The position numbers and the translations under genes were made by a program. Shown here one piece after another: positions 17,823 to 27,309 of a stretch of DNA of 63,184 nucleotides. Position 1 is the first letter of the stretch. Every line of letters begins with the position of its first letter. The notes under the pieces were generated by a model. It was not told the origin of the DNA, did not search any database, and saw only the letters and a program-made list of their open reading frames with translations. This DNA comes from Flavobacteriales bacterium. Its GTDB lineage: Bacteria; Bacteroidota; Bacteroidia; Flavobacteriales; Flavobacteriaceae. Location: the NCBI GenBank assembly GCA_011525015.1, contig WTJC01000013.1:1-63184 (forward strand). Reading direction: 5' to 3'.

Positions 17823-18809
17823 ATGAAATTAATACCGCTACAAAATGGAGTGCCTTGGCCTACGCAAGATCCTTTTCTATTTTGTGTTCATCATTTAGAT
17901 CATTATCCTGTGGGAAATGAGCAATTGGGAATTGACAAAGAGCTTCTTACGGGCAGAAGTATAGGTAGTGATTTTGACCCAAATCAACAATGGCGAATGT
18001 ACCATGGCTCAACTGTTCCCGGTTTTCCAGCGCATCCACATTGTGGATTTGAGACCATAACTTTTGTTAGACAGGGTTACATTGATCATAGTGATTCTCT
18101 TGGCGCCGCAGCGCGCTTTGGTGAAGGAGATGTGCAATGGATGACTGCTGGTTCTGGCGTACAGCACTCCGAAATGTTTCCACTACTGAATAGAAAAGAG
18201 GTAAATACACTGGAGCTCTTTCAAATCTGGCTAAACCTGCCAAAAAAAGCAAAATCAGTGCCCCCCTATTTTCAGATGCTTTGGGAACACCAAATTCCAA
18301 AAGTCAATTCAAATGGTGTTGAAATTGAACTCATATACGGTTCTCTTAATGCACTTAATCAAGAAGAATGCCCGCCAGACTCTTGGGCGGCTGAAGCTGA
18401 AAATGAATTATGTGTAGCTCATTTTAATATGGATACTGAAAGCGAACTGCATTTAGAATCCAATCAGAACGAAGTTTTAAAGTCCTTATATCTCTATGAA
18501 GGAAATCTTGAAGTTAATGGTCAACTCATAAATGAACCGCATCAAATAATACTGGATTTTTCTAACACATATACAATTCGCGCTACTCAAAAAAGTAAAC
18601 TATTACTGTTACAATCAAAACCTATTAATGAGACTGTCGCCAAATACGGTCCTTTCGTAATGAATGAACAAAACGAAATAAATCAAAAAATTAATGAATT
18701 TCGTTTAACGTTCTTCGGAGGTTGGCCCTGGTCTAAAAATGATCACGTACACTCTTCTGAACTTGATCGTTTCGCCAAATATCCGGATGGAAAAACTCAA
18801 AAACCATAA
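17823..18809 (+). CDS. Pirin family protein
   Basis: 328-residue bicupin of the pirin family. The N-terminal cupin has the metal-ligand motif FPAHPHCGFETITFV and a second His-containing motif GSGVQHSEMFP; the C-terminal cupin is weaker, as usual. Bacterial pirins bind Fe or other metals and some have quercetinase activity; others modulate central metabolism. The role here is unknown. It has no signal peptide and is cytoplasmic. It lies 12 nt after the preceding terminator, so its own promoter must overlap that region. Confidence 0.86.
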   Translation: MKLIPLQNGVPWPTQDPFLFCVHHLDHYPVGNEQLGIDKELLTGRSIGSDFDPNQQWRMYHGSTVPGFPAHPHCGFETITFVRQGYIDHSDSLGAAARFGEGDVQWMTAGSGVQHSEMFPLLNRKEVNTLELFQIWLNLPKKAKSVPPYFQMLWEHQIPKVNSNGVEIELIYGSLNALNQEECPPDSWAAEAENELCVAHFNMDTESELHLESNQNEVLKSLYLYEGNLEVNGQLINEPHQIILDFSNTYTIRATQKSKLLLLQSKPINETVAKYGPFVMNEQNEINQKINEFRLTFFGGWPWSKNDHVHSSELDRFAKYPDGKTQKP

Positions 18810-18872
18810 TTGTTTTTTTCAATAAATATTATATTTTAGTAGCGTTTAATTGACCTAACAACCAATATACGC

Positions 18873-19292
18873 ATGTATTCCATTATCTATCGCTCTATAG
18901 CTAATGATTCGTTTTCACTATCTGACATCTATGATATGCTCAGTAAAGCCCGTGAACGAAACTTTAAACAAAATATTACAGGTTGTTTATTGTATCACGA
19001 AAATGGATTTCTTCAACTCCTAGAAGGTGAACGTAAAGATGTGCTCTCGCTATACGATAAAATAAGCGAAGACAATCGACATCATTCTGTAGAATTAATA
19101 CTAGAGGAAAAACAAGAGTATCGATTATTCAAGGATTGGAGTATGGCCTTTTTTGAATTTGAAGCGTTTGAATCTAAAGCAGAGATGAAATTGATGCAAA
19201 TCGATCAAATCTTTAAACAATCAAAATCACATTTGGTAAATACGAGTCTTACCAAAACCTTCTTTGACCAAGCTCGAAGCATGCTTTTGTAA
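18873..19292 (+). CDS. BLUF domain blue-light sensor
   Basis: 139-residue single-domain BLUF photoreceptor. The flavin-binding pocket residues are visible: the N-terminal Tyr in YSIIYRS (Y6), Asn in QNITGCLLY, Gln in FLQLLEGE, and the C-terminal DWSMAFF with Trp and Met. BLUF domains bind FAD and respond to blue light by rearranging the Tyr-Gln hydrogen bonds. There is no effector domain, so it must act through a partner protein. Its neighbours are pirin upstream and convergent murA downstream; a photolyase operon is 2.6 kb away. Confidence 0.92.
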   Translation: MYSIIYRSIANDSFSLSDIYDMLSKARERNFKQNITGCLLYHENGFLQLLEGERKDVLSLYDKISEDNRHHSVELILEEKQEYRLFKDWSMAFFEFEAFESKAEMKLMQIDQIFKQSKSHLVNTSLTKTFFDQARSMLL

Positions 19293-19307
19293 ATGACTTA
19301 ATGTGAA

Positions 19308-20615
19308 TTAAGATCGCTCTATTTGCGCTCCTATGGCTTTAAGTCGTGAATCAATATATTGATAACCCCTATCGATTTGTTCAATATTGTGGATTGTAGA
19401 AGTTCCTTCTGCACTTAATGCTGCAATAAGCAAAGAAACACCGGCTCGAATATCGGGAGAAGTCATAGTGGTAGCCTTCAACTTAGCATTGAAGTTGTGC
19501 CCAATAACGGTAGCTCTGTGCGGATCACACAGGATAATTTTCGCTCCCATGTCTATTAATTTATCCACAAAAAACAATCGACTCTCAAACATTTTTTGAT
19601 GAATCAAGCAAGATCCTTCTGCTTGAATAGCAACTACCAATAAAACACTAAGCAAATCTGGTGTCAGACCAGGCCAAGGTGCATCTGATATGGTCAAAAT
19701 AGACCCGTCGATATAATTTTGAATTTGATAACCCTCTACATGTGCAGGTATGTGTATATCGTCATTTACGCGATTAAGAGTGATACCCAAGCGCTCAAAA
19801 ACTCTGGGGATTTGTCCCAGATGTTCCCATCCAACGTTTTTGATGGTGAGTTCAGATTGCGTCATTGCGGCTAAACCAATCCAACTTCCGATTTCAATCA
19901 TATCTGAAAGCATGGTATGAGTTGTTCCATTTAATGATGAAACCCCTTGTATTTTCAACAAGTTTGAACCAATACCTTCAATTTTAGCTCCCATTCGAAC
20001 CAACATATTACACAATTGCTGCAAGTAAGGCTCACAAGCAGAATTGTAAATACTAGTTTCTCCTTCAGCTAAAACCGCTGCCATGACAATATTGGCTGTT
20101 CCAGTAACAGAAGCCTCATCTAACAGCATGTAGGTGCCTTTCAACTTTTGAGCTTCTACACCGTAAAATGATTCTTTTTCATTGTATCTGAAGTCAGCTC
20201 CTAATTTGATGAATCCCTCAAAATGCGTGTCTAGACGCCGGCGACCTATCTTATCTCCTCCAGGTTTTGGAATATATCCCTTGCCAAAACGAGCAAGCAT
20301 TGGACCTACAAGCATAATTGATCCCCTAAGGCCACTACCCTCTTTTTTGTATTGCTCTGATTCAAGGTATGATATATCTACTTGGTCTGCACAAAAAGAA
20401 TAGGAACTCGCTGAAAGCTTTTGAACTTTCACCCCTAGGTTTTGTAATAAGGCAATGAGTTTATTTACATCTATGATGTCGGGCACATTGTTGATAACGA
20501 CCTCTTGATCAGTTAACAGTACTGCACATAAAATTTGTAAAGCTTCATTTTTTGCCCCCTGAGGAGTGATTTCACCTTTTAGTTTGGCTCCACCTTCAAT
20601 GGTAAATGTTCCCAT
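19308..20615 (-). CDS. murA: UDP-N-acetylglucosamine 1-carboxyvinyltransferase MurA
   Basis: First committed enzyme of peptidoglycan synthesis: transfers enolpyruvate from PEP to UDP-GlcNAc in the cytoplasm. 435 residues. The active-site lysine is K22 in PQGAKNEAL. The position that is Cys115 in E. coli MurA (motif PGGC) reads Asp here: KPGGDKIGRRRLDTHF, D121. This is the last gene of a minus-strand run with DUF493 and DUF4290 genes, an arrangement I recall as common in flavobacteria. The Cys-to-Asp change predicts that fosfomycin cannot alkylate the enzyme. Confidence 0.95.
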   Translation of the reverse strand: MGTFTIEGGAKLKGEITPQGAKNEALQILCAVLLTDQEVVINNVPDIIDVNKLIALLQNLGVKVQKLSASSYSFCADQVDISYLESEQYKKEGSGLRGSIMLVGPMLARFGKGYIPKPGGDKIGRRRLDTHFEGFIKLGADFRYNEKESFYGVEAQKLKGTYMLLDEASVTGTANIVMAAVLAEGETSIYNSACEPYLQQLCNMLVRMGAKIEGIGSNLLKIQGVSSLNGTTHTMLSDMIEIGSWIGLAAMTQSELTIKNVGWEHLGQIPRVFERLGITLNRVNDDIHIPAHVEGYQIQNYIDGSILTISDAPWPGLTPDLLSVLLVVAIQAEGSCLIHQKMFESRLFFVDKLIDMGAKIILCDPHRATVIGHNFNAKLKATTMTSPDIRAGVSLLIAALSAEGTSTIHNIEQIDRGYQYIDSRLKAIGAQIERS

Positions 20616-20623
20616 TTAGAATA

Positions 20624-21286
20624 TTATTTATTATTCTTCTTGTTACGGTTGTTACGGTTATTCTTTTTAGATCCGAATGAAGACCTGTTTGATCTCATGT
20701 TTTTGTTTTTGATCAACTGCTCTGTTGAGGTGAGTTGCTCTTCAGAACCCACTAAATTGATACTTCCTTCACTTAATTCATTTAGGTGAATGAAAATGAC
20801 TTCATCGTCAACCGTTTCTTTATTCCAATTGATGTATGATTTTTTCATGTGATTGGCGATGGCCAATTCTAATCCCGATCTCATTTCACCCTTTTCCCAT
20901 TTTACAGCAACATCAATCATACGTTTAATATTGTTTCCGTAGTATCTGTACTTTGGAAAATTTTGAGGATACGGTAAGGGTTCTGGTCTTTGATTCAATA
21001 ACTCTTTGGAAGGTATTTCAAAAGGAGAATCCACATCGAGTTCAAAATCTGACATAATGAATAGTTGGTCCCATAATTTGTGCTGAAAATCGGCTACATC
21101 TCTCAAATGTGGCTGCAGATTTCCCATAGTACAGATGATAGAATTAGCTATTTTATTTCTTTTCTCACGGTCGTCTATACTGAGCGCATAGTCAACCATT
21201 TTTTGAAAATGTCTACCGTATTCAGGAATTATTAGTCTTTCGCGTTCGGTATTATACTCTAAATTAAAGGAGTTGAATTGTTCCAT
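20624..21286 (-). CDS. DUF4290 domain protein
   Basis: 220 residues from the ATG at 21286; a longer start at 21304 is less likely. The body opens with FNLEYNTERERLIIPEYGRH, a DUF4290 signature, and contains IKRMIDVAVKWEKGEMR. The last 25 residues are a Lys/Arg/Asn-rich tail (SNRSSFGSKKNNRNNRNKKN) likely to bind nucleic acid or be disordered. No signal or membrane segment. Function unknown; it sits 8 nt upstream of murA and downstream of DUF493, consistent with an operon. Confidence 0.85.
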   Translation of the reverse strand: MEQFNSFNLEYNTERERLIIPEYGRHFQKMVDYALSIDDREKRNKIANSIICTMGNLQPHLRDVADFQHKLWDQLFIMSDFELDVDSPFEIPSKELLNQRPEPLPYPQNFPKYRYYGNNIKRMIDVAVKWEKGEMRSGLELAIANHMKKSYINWNKETVDDEVIFIHLNELSEGSINLVGSEEQLTSTEQLIKNKNMRSNRSSFGSKKNNRNNRNKKNNK

Positions 21287-21318
21287 AGTGTTGCAAATTA
21301 ACAAATAAAGACTGAGAC

Positions 21319-21606
21319 TTAGAGTGAAATGATTCCATCTATTTTGGTCACTTCCTTGTATTTGTCAATGATGGCATCAGCGTTAGGCATTTCTACCAGT
21401 ATGGTAAAGCTGAAGTATTTTTTAGTTTTTGATGTTTTTACGGCTATTTTTGCGTCTAAGTCATGAAAGCAATTTTTGAGTTGTTCATGCTTTTCTGCAT
21501 CATTAGGCAGAATAAATTTAAAGGGATAAACGGAAGGCCAAACGGTCAGCTCGTCTAATTGTTTCTTTAACTTATCGTAAAACTCATCTGCTGTATTCTT
21601 GCTCAT
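21319..21606 (-). CDS. DUF493 family protein
   Basis: 95-residue small alpha/beta protein of the DUF493 (YbeD-like) family; the ferredoxin-like fold resembles regulatory ACT-type domains. Motifs visible include WPSVYPFKFILPN and FSFTILVEMPNAD. Function is not established. It is the first gene of the minus-strand DUF493-DUF4290-murA run and is divergent from the ATPase gene with only 19 nt between starts. Confidence 0.85.
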   Translation of the reverse strand: MSKNTADEFYDKLKKQLDELTVWPSVYPFKFILPNDAEKHEQLKNCFHDLDAKIAVKTSKTKKYFSFTILVEMPNADAIIDKYKEVTKIDGIISL

Positions 21607-21625
21607 GGCGTAATTTTAGACAAAT

Positions 21626-22189
21626 ATGAGTGTATCTGTTCGAAAGACCAAAAAAATACTTTTAACGGGCCCTCCAGGCACGGGGAAAACTGCGGTTATA
21701 GATGAATTAAAAGAACTTAATTATGCCGTAAAAGAAGAAGTCATTCGAGAAATGACCGCCGCTTTAGAAGATCTGAATGAATCTGACGGAATTAATCCAC
21801 TTGTCATAGCCGATGACCCTTTGGAATTTAATAAGCGATTATTTGAAAAGCGAAAGGAGCATTTCAAACAAAGTGCAACTAATGAAGTTTGCTTTTTTGA
21901 TCGTGGTCTGATTGATGTTGTAGGCTATATGGAGCATTTTAAGCAGGTCTACCCCCCATATTTCACGGCTGAAATAAAAAACAACAGATATGACATGGTG
22001 TTTTACTTCGAACCTTGGGAAGCCATATTTACCAAAGATGAAGAGCGTTTAGAAACGTTTAAAGATGTTTTATCTATTGATGATACCCTTAAAAAATGTT
22101 ATCATCGCCTTGATTATGATTTTGTTGTTGTACCTCAAAAAAGTATCGCCGAGCGGACGCGATTTATACTCAATATGATAAATGTCTAA
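21626..22189 (+). CDS. P-loop ATPase (NadR/AAA_28-like)
   Basis: 187-residue single-domain NTPase with Walker A motif LLTGPPGTGKTAV (about residues 12-24) and a Walker-B-like FFDRGLIDVVGYM. The pattern resembles the nucleotide/nucleoside kinase-like ATPases grouped as NadR-like or AAA_28. The substrate is unknown. It lies 6 nt upstream of recQ on the same strand. Confidence 0.82.
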   Translation: MSVSVRKTKKILLTGPPGTGKTAVIDELKELNYAVKEEVIREMTAALEDLNESDGINPLVIADDPLEFNKRLFEKRKEHFKQSATNEVCFFDRGLIDVVGYMEHFKQVYPPYFTAEIKNNRYDMVFYFEPWEAIFTKDEERLETFKDVLSIDDTLKKCYHRLDYDFVVVPQKSIAERTRFILNMINV

Positions 22190-22195
22190 GTATTG

Positions 22196-24064
22196 ATGCA
22201 CAAAGAACTAAATTCAATTTTAAAGCATCACTGGGGCTTCGATACGCTTCGTCCACTGCAAGGTGACATTATTAATACCGTACTCGAAAAAAAGAATTGT
22301 CTGGCAGTTATGAGCACCGGTGCAGGAAAATCGCTCTGCTATCAATTGCCAGCCTTGATTTTGGAAGGATTTTGTCTTGTGATCTCGCCTCTTATAGCAC
22401 TGATGAAAGATCAGATTCATCAATTAGATCAAAGAGGTATAAAAGCTTTAGGTCTATTTGGCGCGATAAAAGATGAGGAGCTTATTTTGCTTCTTGACCG
22501 CGTGGTCTATAACGATATCAAAATTGTTTATACCTCTCCAGAAAAACTACAGAACAAAATCATTCAATCGCGTTTAAGCCAATTGCCTATTTCATTCGTG
22601 GCCATCGATGAAGCGCATTGTATTTCTGAATGGGGACACGATTTTAGGCCTTCTTATCGCATGCTTAAAGATTTTCTGCCAGAGGTTCCGAAATTAGCCC
22701 TTACCGCAACGGCAACCGATCAAGTAAAATCAGATATTGTCAGCAATTTGAACATGAAAAAGGCAGAGACCATTTTCGGCAGTAGTTCAAGGACAAATTT
22801 GTTTTTATCTGCTTTGCTCGTTCAATCTAAGTCAAGATTTATTTGCAATCTTTTAAAGGCTGAGCAGGTCAGCGCGATCGTTTATTGTGCTACTCGAAGA
22901 ACTACCGAAGAATTGGGTCGTTATCTAAAATCAAAACAACTCAATGCGCATATATATCACGGAGGGCTTTCCATTGATCAAAAAAATCATGCTTACAATC
23001 AGTGGCAAAAAGGTTCTTCTGTCATGGTCGCTACAAGCGCTTTCGGAATGGGTATTGACAAGGCCGATGTTCGTTTAATTATTCATTACGATGCCCCACA
23101 TAGTCTAGAACAATACTATCAAGAAGCAGGTCGAGCAGGTCGAGATGGTGAACCCGCCCAGGCTTTTTTGATTTATGCCCCACAGGATTATGAAAAAATC
23201 AAATCTAGATTGCAGTACAGTCTTCCAAAGGCGGATCTTTTAATTGATGTATACAGACAATTAAATAGGCAACTACAAATTGCACATGGTGAAGGTGATG
23301 CTGAAATTTTTAATTTGAATTTGACTCCTATTGCTAAAGCCCTTGAACTTGAACATTATCAACTCCAGCGAAATTTACAATTATTAGAACGCTATGAAAT
23401 CATAAGAATTCAAGAAGAAACCGGACATTTCATCTCAATACAAGTGAATCGAAGAAGTATAAGCAAAGAAGATGTCGCTGAGCTCAACGAAAAAACAAAA
23501 AATGGACTGCACTACTTAATTCGAAACTTTGCGGGAATTAATTCTGCTTTTATCAAAATTCCATTGCACAAATTGACCGCAGCCTTTAAAATGAGTAAAG
23601 TAGGACTGAATAAACAATTGCATTTTTTGGAACAACACGGGTTTCTGAAGTTTCACCATTCAGAACAAACGATTCCGATTGAATTTCTACATCCCAGAGA
23701 AGATCAATTCGTTCAAAATTTAATCCGAAAAAAAGCCAAACAAGATAAGGCGCGAAAAATTCAAAAATACGAGGGAATTGTATCCTACCTTCAACAAAGA
23801 GATTTATGCCGAACCCAATTCATCAACGCCCATTTTGATGAGTCCTCTTCTCAATGCAACAACTGCGATATTTGTAACGCAAATATGGATGAAAACAAAA
23901 CCTTAAATTTCATCATAAAATGCTGTGAGCGGCCAAAAACTTTTGAATCTTTGCTCAAAGAGCTCGAAATAGACAATTATCAATTGGGATATTTATTAGA
24001 AGTTTTGTTGCTCGATCAAAAAATTACCTATTCAAATGACCTCTATGAAAGTGCAAAATCCTAA
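22196..24064 (+). CDS. recQ: ATP-dependent DNA helicase RecQ
   Basis: 622-residue RecQ helicase that unwinds 3'-overhang and branched DNA during recombination and repair. Motif [16 protein letters not shown], the DEAH box [19 protein letters not shown], motif [14 protein letters not shown] and a zinc-binding cluster near the C-terminus (CRTQF...CNNCDIC) are visible. There is no obvious HRDC domain; the chain is of the shorter type. The ATG at 22196 is chosen over a TTG three nucleotides upstream. It overlaps fmt by 29 nt at the 3' end. Confidence 0.95.
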   Translation: MHKELNSILKHHWGFDTLRPLQGDIINTVLEKKNCLAVMSTGAGKSLCYQLPALILEGFCLVISPLIALMKDQIHQLDQRGIKALGLFGAIKDEELILLLDRVVYNDIKIVYTSPEKLQNKIIQSRLSQLPISFVAIDEAHCISEWGHDFRPSYRMLKDFLPEVPKLALTATATDQVKSDIVSNLNMKKAETIFGSSSRTNLFLSALLVQSKSRFICNLLKAEQVSAIVYCATRRTTEELGRYLKSKQLNAHIYHGGLSIDQKNHAYNQWQKGSSVMVATSAFGMGIDKADVRLIIHYDAPHSLEQYYQEAGRAGRDGEPAQAFLIYAPQDYEKIKSRLQYSLPKADLLIDVYRQLNRQLQIAHGEGDAEIFNLNLTPIAKALELEHYQLQRNLQLLERYEIIRIQEETGHFISIQVNRRSISKEDVAELNEKTKNGLHYLIRNFAGINSAFIKIPLHKLTAAFKMSKVGLNKQLHFLEQHGFLKFHHSEQTIPIEFLHPREDQFVQNLIRKKAKQDKARKIQKYEGIVSYLQQRDLCRTQFINAHFDESSSQCNNCDICNANMDENKTLNFIIKCCERPKTFESLLKELEIDNYQLGYLLEVLLLDQKITYSNDLYESAKS

Positions 24065-25007
24065 AAAGGTAAATATCGTTTTTTTCGGTACGCCAGAATT
24101 TGCTGCGCATCAATTAGATGTTCTTATCAGCGAACACTACAATGTAGTCGCTGTGGTAACTGCTCCTGATCGGGGCGCTGGAAGAGGTCAAAAAACAAGA
24201 CCTTCTGCCGTAAAGGAATTGGCGCTTGCGCATGGCATATCAATCTTTCAACCAACAAACCTAAAAGATGAAGCCTTTATCGATGCGCTTGAACAAACTA
24301 AGGCACAACTTTTTGTAGTAGTTGCTTTTAGAATGTTACCTCAACGTGTTTGGAGCATACCCAAATACGGCACCTTTAATTTACACGCATCTCTTTTACC
24401 TAATTATAGAGGAGCAGCACCTATCAATTGGGCGCTCATTAATGGTGAGAAAAATACAGGTGTAAGCACCTTTTTAATAGATGACAAAATTGATACTGGT
24501 GATGTTCTTCTGCAAGAAGAAATTGAAATTCAAAAAGAAGATGACCTAAAAAGCCTACACGATAAGCTTATGCACTTAGGTGCTCCTTTAATTGCTCAAA
24601 CCATAGACGGTTTGGTTGAGGGGACAGTAGTAGCCAAAAAACAGAATCAAGATTTTAATTCAAAATCTGCACCGAAATTAAATAATGAAAATACACGTAT
24701 TGATTGGACACAAAAGGGTTCACATATTGAAAATTTGATCAAAGGCCTCTCGCCTTATCCTGCTGCATGGACACATTTTGTTGAGGATGATCAGACCTTT
24801 AGGTTGAAAATTTACAAAACCTTTTTTCTAGACGAAAAACATCAATTACGAGCAGGTCAATTCAAAATTGAAGACCAAAAGATTAAGATTGCAGTACATG
24901 ATGGCTATGTAGTAGTTGAGGAATTACAATTTCCGAACAAAAAAAGAATGAAGGTAAAAGACCTTCTAAATGGGCGTAAACTAAAAGAAGACGCCATTTT
25001 TGAGTAA
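24036..25007 (+). CDS. fmt: Methionyl-tRNA formyltransferase
   Basis: 323 residues. It formylates initiator Met-tRNA using 10-formyl-tetrahydrofolate. Visible motifs are the N-terminal [15 protein letters not shown], the catalytic [18 protein letters not shown] with Asn/His, and the Asp in [10 protein letters not shown]; the C-terminal beta-barrel domain follows. The gene starts inside the recQ 3' end (ATG at 24036, or three codons later at 24045), so the two are probably co-transcribed. Confidence 0.94.
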   Translation: MTSMKVQNPKKVNIVFFGTPEFAAHQLDVLISEHYNVVAVVTAPDRGAGRGQKTRPSAVKELALAHGISIFQPTNLKDEAFIDALEQTKAQLFVVVAFRMLPQRVWSIPKYGTFNLHASLLPNYRGAAPINWALINGEKNTGVSTFLIDDKIDTGDVLLQEEIEIQKEDDLKSLHDKLMHLGAPLIAQTIDGLVEGTVVAKKQNQDFNSKSAPKLNNENTRIDWTQKGSHIENLIKGLSPYPAAWTHFVEDDQTFRLKIYKTFFLDEKHQLRAGQFKIEDQKIKIAVHDGYVVVEELQFPNKKRMKVKDLLNGRKLKEDAIFE

Positions 25008-25085
25008 AAATTCGCTCGATTTACTTCAACAATTAACAAAATCGATGAAGTTATTAACAAAACACCCTTGAGACTGCGTTATTTC

Positions 25086-25115
25086 TTGCGTGATAGGGTT
25101 TAAACTCTATATTTG
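25086..25115 (+). promoter_or_regulatory. Strong Bacteroidota promoter for HU
   Basis: A TTG at 25086-25088, a 19-nt spacer and TATATTTG at 25108-25115 give the full Bacteroidota -33/-7 consensus. The HU ATG is at 25149, giving a leader of about 27-30 nt. Confidence 0.7.
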
Positions 25116-25148
25116 TTTTAATCATTTGTAACACCTAAATATATTATT

Positions 25149-25421
25149 ATGAATAAAACGGAATTAATCGATGCAATGGCAGCTGATGCTGGAATTACTA
25201 AAGCAGCCGCAAAAAAAGCATTAGAGTCTTTTTTAGGAAATGTTGAATCTTCATTAAAAGGAGGAAATAGAGTTTCTCTTGTTGGATTTGGTTCTTGGTC
25301 AGTATCTGAGCGTAGCGCTAGAGAAGGAAGAAACCCACAAACAGGAGCAACTATAAAAATAGCTGCTAAAAAAGTTGTTAAGTTCAAGGCTGGTAATGAC
25401 TTGGCAAGTGCAGTAAATTAA
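25149..25421 (+). CDS. hup: HU family DNA-binding protein
   Basis: 90-residue HU/IHF histone-like protein that bends and compacts DNA. It opens with MNKTELIDAMAADAGI and carries the conserved GFGSW(S)V and the DNA-arm region (ERSAREGRNPQTG). It has its own strong promoter and a strong terminator, so it is a monocistronic, likely abundant transcript. Confidence 0.95.
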   Translation: MNKTELIDAMAADAGITKAAAKKALESFLGNVESSLKGGNRVSLVGFGSWSVSERSAREGRNPQTGATIKIAAKKVVKFKAGNDLASAVN

Positions 25422-25442
25422 TTTACTAGTAGTCAATATGTT

Positions 25443-25473
25443 AAAAGCACCTCATTGAGGTGCTTTTTTTTTT
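25443..25473 (+). terminator. Rho-independent terminator after HU
   Basis: An 11-bp stem (AAAAGCACCTC / GAGGTGCTTTT) with loop ATT followed by a T run. Confidence 0.92.
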
Positions 25474-25487
25474 GCTTATCTTATAGT

Positions 25488-26039
25488 GTGGAAAGTTTAA
25501 AAGGCAAATTATTAATTGCAGATCCATCACTTATAGGTGACGACTCTTTTAGTCGTTCTATTATCTTGATGGCTGAGCATAACGACGAAGGAGCTCTAGG
25601 ATTTGTACTCAACAAACCTACGCCTTATAGTCTTGACCAGATTATAGATGGGGTCAGCAATAGCAATATGATTTACAAAGGAGGGCCTGTTGATACAGAT
25701 AACTTATTCTACATTCACAGTAGCCCCGAATTAATCGCTAATAGTGTTCAAATCAATGAAGAATTGTATTGGGGTGGTGATTTTGATCAACTCAGTGAAC
25801 TTTTAAACGATAAAGTTTTAGACCCAGATGACGTGCGATTTTTTGTAGGTTATTCTGGATGGTCGGCCAATCAATTGGAATTTGAGATGGAACAAAATTC
25901 TTGGATTGCACTCGAAGACGATATTTCAGCACAAATACTCTCAAAAAGTGCTGAAAGCCTTTGGAAAGAAAAGCTAAAAAATCTTGGTGGCACTTATGTT
26001 TTATGGGTAAATACCCCTGAAGATCCCAATTTAAATTAG
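25488..26039 (+). CDS. YqgE/AlgH family protein
   Basis: 183 residues from GTG at 25488. The N-terminus (LKGKLLIADPSLIGDDSFSRS) and the AEHNDEGALGFVLNKP motif are the signature of YqgE/AlgH. The family has a known structure but no settled function. A longer TTG start at 25455 would lie inside the HU terminator and is rejected. The 3' end overlaps the convergent aminotransferase-like gene by 9 nt. Confidence 0.87.
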   Translation: MESLKGKLLIADPSLIGDDSFSRSIILMAEHNDEGALGFVLNKPTPYSLDQIIDGVSNSNMIYKGGPVDTDNLFYIHSSPELIANSVQINEELYWGGDFDQLSELLNDKVLDPDDVRFFVGYSGWSANQLEFEMEQNSWIALEDDISAQILSKSAESLWKEKLKNLGGTYVLWVNTPEDPNLN

Positions 26040-26834
26040 ACCCTGCAGCATTCGGGCGAAAGAATCGTCAAAAGTGGATTTTTTATACTTTTTGACACTT
26101 TTTATTCCACCAAACACATCATAGATAATAAATTCATCTGCCCTTTGAATATCAAATGGACTCAACTCTGTCTCTGAGGGCGTATAATCCGAAAGACGCT
26201 TTAATTTATCGATGACATGCAATCTAAAGGTACTGCCTACGACTCCACAAGTTTGGGAAGGTAGTTTAAGTTCATCCTTAAAACGAAGTATAATATCTCC
26301 TTTGGTGGCTCGAAGTAATTCTTTTTTTTCATTGAGCAACAAACAATCTCCGTAAGGATGGTCACTAAGAAATCCTTTAGCCAATTCTATGAGCTGATTC
26401 GTGTGAAGCTCTGACATGGCATAGGCTTTAGAGGAGGCTAAAAAATCTGTATACAAGGCCACCTCGTCAATATAATCCAGCTCTTTATGGTATTGGCCTA
26501 CATCTTCTGCAGTAATTATAAACTCGATTGTAGAGGAAGCGTTTTGAAAAACTTCAAATGAAATAAAATAAAACGGTTGTTTTGGTAAAATGTCTAACAG
26601 CTTTTGCACTTCAGCTTGAAAAAATTCATACGTAAAACTCATGGGAATTTCATAGCGAAACACGCGCATGGCAGACATTAAGGCAAAATAGTGAGACTCT
26701 ATAATAGCGTCTTGAACAGAGCTTAATTTCATCCGTTCAATCAGCCTATTTGAAGTTGATTTTAAAAAGTGTTCACCAGAAAATAAGGGTACATTACGAT
26801 CTAGAATTTGACCGTTATAATTGATTTGTTGCAT
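26031..26834 (-). CDS. Degenerate class IV aminotransferase homologue
   Basis: 267-residue protein with the overall length and tail of class IV PLP aminotransferases (D-amino acid, branched-chain or aminodeoxychorismate lyase group), ending SPFDIQRADEFIIYDVFGGI. The usual hallmarks are missing: the GDGxFE motif near residue 25 reads SGEHFLKSTSNRLIERMK, the catalytic-lysine region (usually KTxN) reads SELHTNQL, and the later E-x-N motif reads RATKGDI. It is probably a non-PLP derivative with another role. It overlaps the START-like gene by 1 nt and is likely co-transcribed with it. Confidence 0.7.
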   Translation of the reverse strand: MQQINYNGQILDRNVPLFSGEHFLKSTSNRLIERMKLSSVQDAIIESHYFALMSAMRVFRYEIPMSFTYEFFQAEVQKLLDILPKQPFYFISFEVFQNASSTIEFIITAEDVGQYHKELDYIDEVALYTDFLASSKAYAMSELHTNQLIELAKGFLSDHPYGDCLLLNEKKELLRATKGDIILRFKDELKLPSQTCGVVGSTFRLHVIDKLKRLSDYTPSETELSPFDIQRADEFIIYDVFGGIKSVKKYKKSTFDDSFARMLQGLI

Positions 26835-27211
26835 TAAACCGAACCTAAGATCTGTTTTAAATCACCAATTTGGTTTTCCCATAACATTTTAGCCTCTTCG
26901 ACTTCATCTTCTTCAGCAAAGTCTGTGACAAATAGAGAAAGGTCTTTAGTTATTTCATCAACCTCTATCTTAAATTCGAAGTAAACATCGTCATTTTCAG
27001 ATTCTTCCCATCTGAAGCGAATATAATCTTCATTTTTTTTCTTCAGCATATGAGCTCGTTCTTCTGCTCCATCCCAAATAAAAATGAATACCTCTCCTCT
27101 TGAATTCACATTATCGGCATACCACTCAGAAAGACCTGACGGTGTGGCGATGTAATTGAACAACAATTTAGGAGAAGCTTGAATCACAAACTCCATCACA
27201 AACTTTTCCAT
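26834..27211 (-). CDS. START-like domain (SRPBCC) protein
   Basis: 125 residues with the helix-grip pattern of small SRPBCC/AHSA1-like proteins (MEFVIQASPKLLFNYIATPSG, YFEFKIEVDEIT, a C-terminal amphipathic helix). It is cytoplasmic and acidic. Ligand unknown. It overlaps the aminotransferase-like gene by one base (TAATG), and I recall the same pairing in other flavobacteria, which suggests the two proteins work together. Confidence 0.8.
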   Translation of the reverse strand: MEKFVMEFVIQASPKLLFNYIATPSGLSEWYADNVNSRGEVFIFIWDGAEERAHMLKKKNEDYIRFRWEESENDDVYFEFKIEVDEITKDLSLFVTDFAEEDEVEEAKMLWENQIGDLKQILGSV

Positions 27212-27277
27212 AATACATTTAAATCGTGCGTGGAGGGCAAAATAATCAATTTGTTCCGATAAAAAAAAATTTAAGTT

Positions 27278-27285
27278 TATATTTG
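27278..27285 (+). promoter_or_regulatory. Bacteroidota -7 box for tRNA-Met
   Basis: TATATTTG matches TAnnTTTG and lies 24 nt before the tRNA 5' end. A TTG at 27251-27253 may be the -33 element, with a rather long 24-nt spacer. Confidence 0.55.
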
Positions 27286-27309
27286 CAGCCTTAAAACCAC
27301 TACGGATAT

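Noticed and set aside
25118-25387. 89-codon frame antisense to HU
   Set aside because: Shadow of HU; composition and lack of promoter argue against it.
25455-25487. Longer TTG start for the YqgE gene
   Set aside because: It lies inside the HU terminator.
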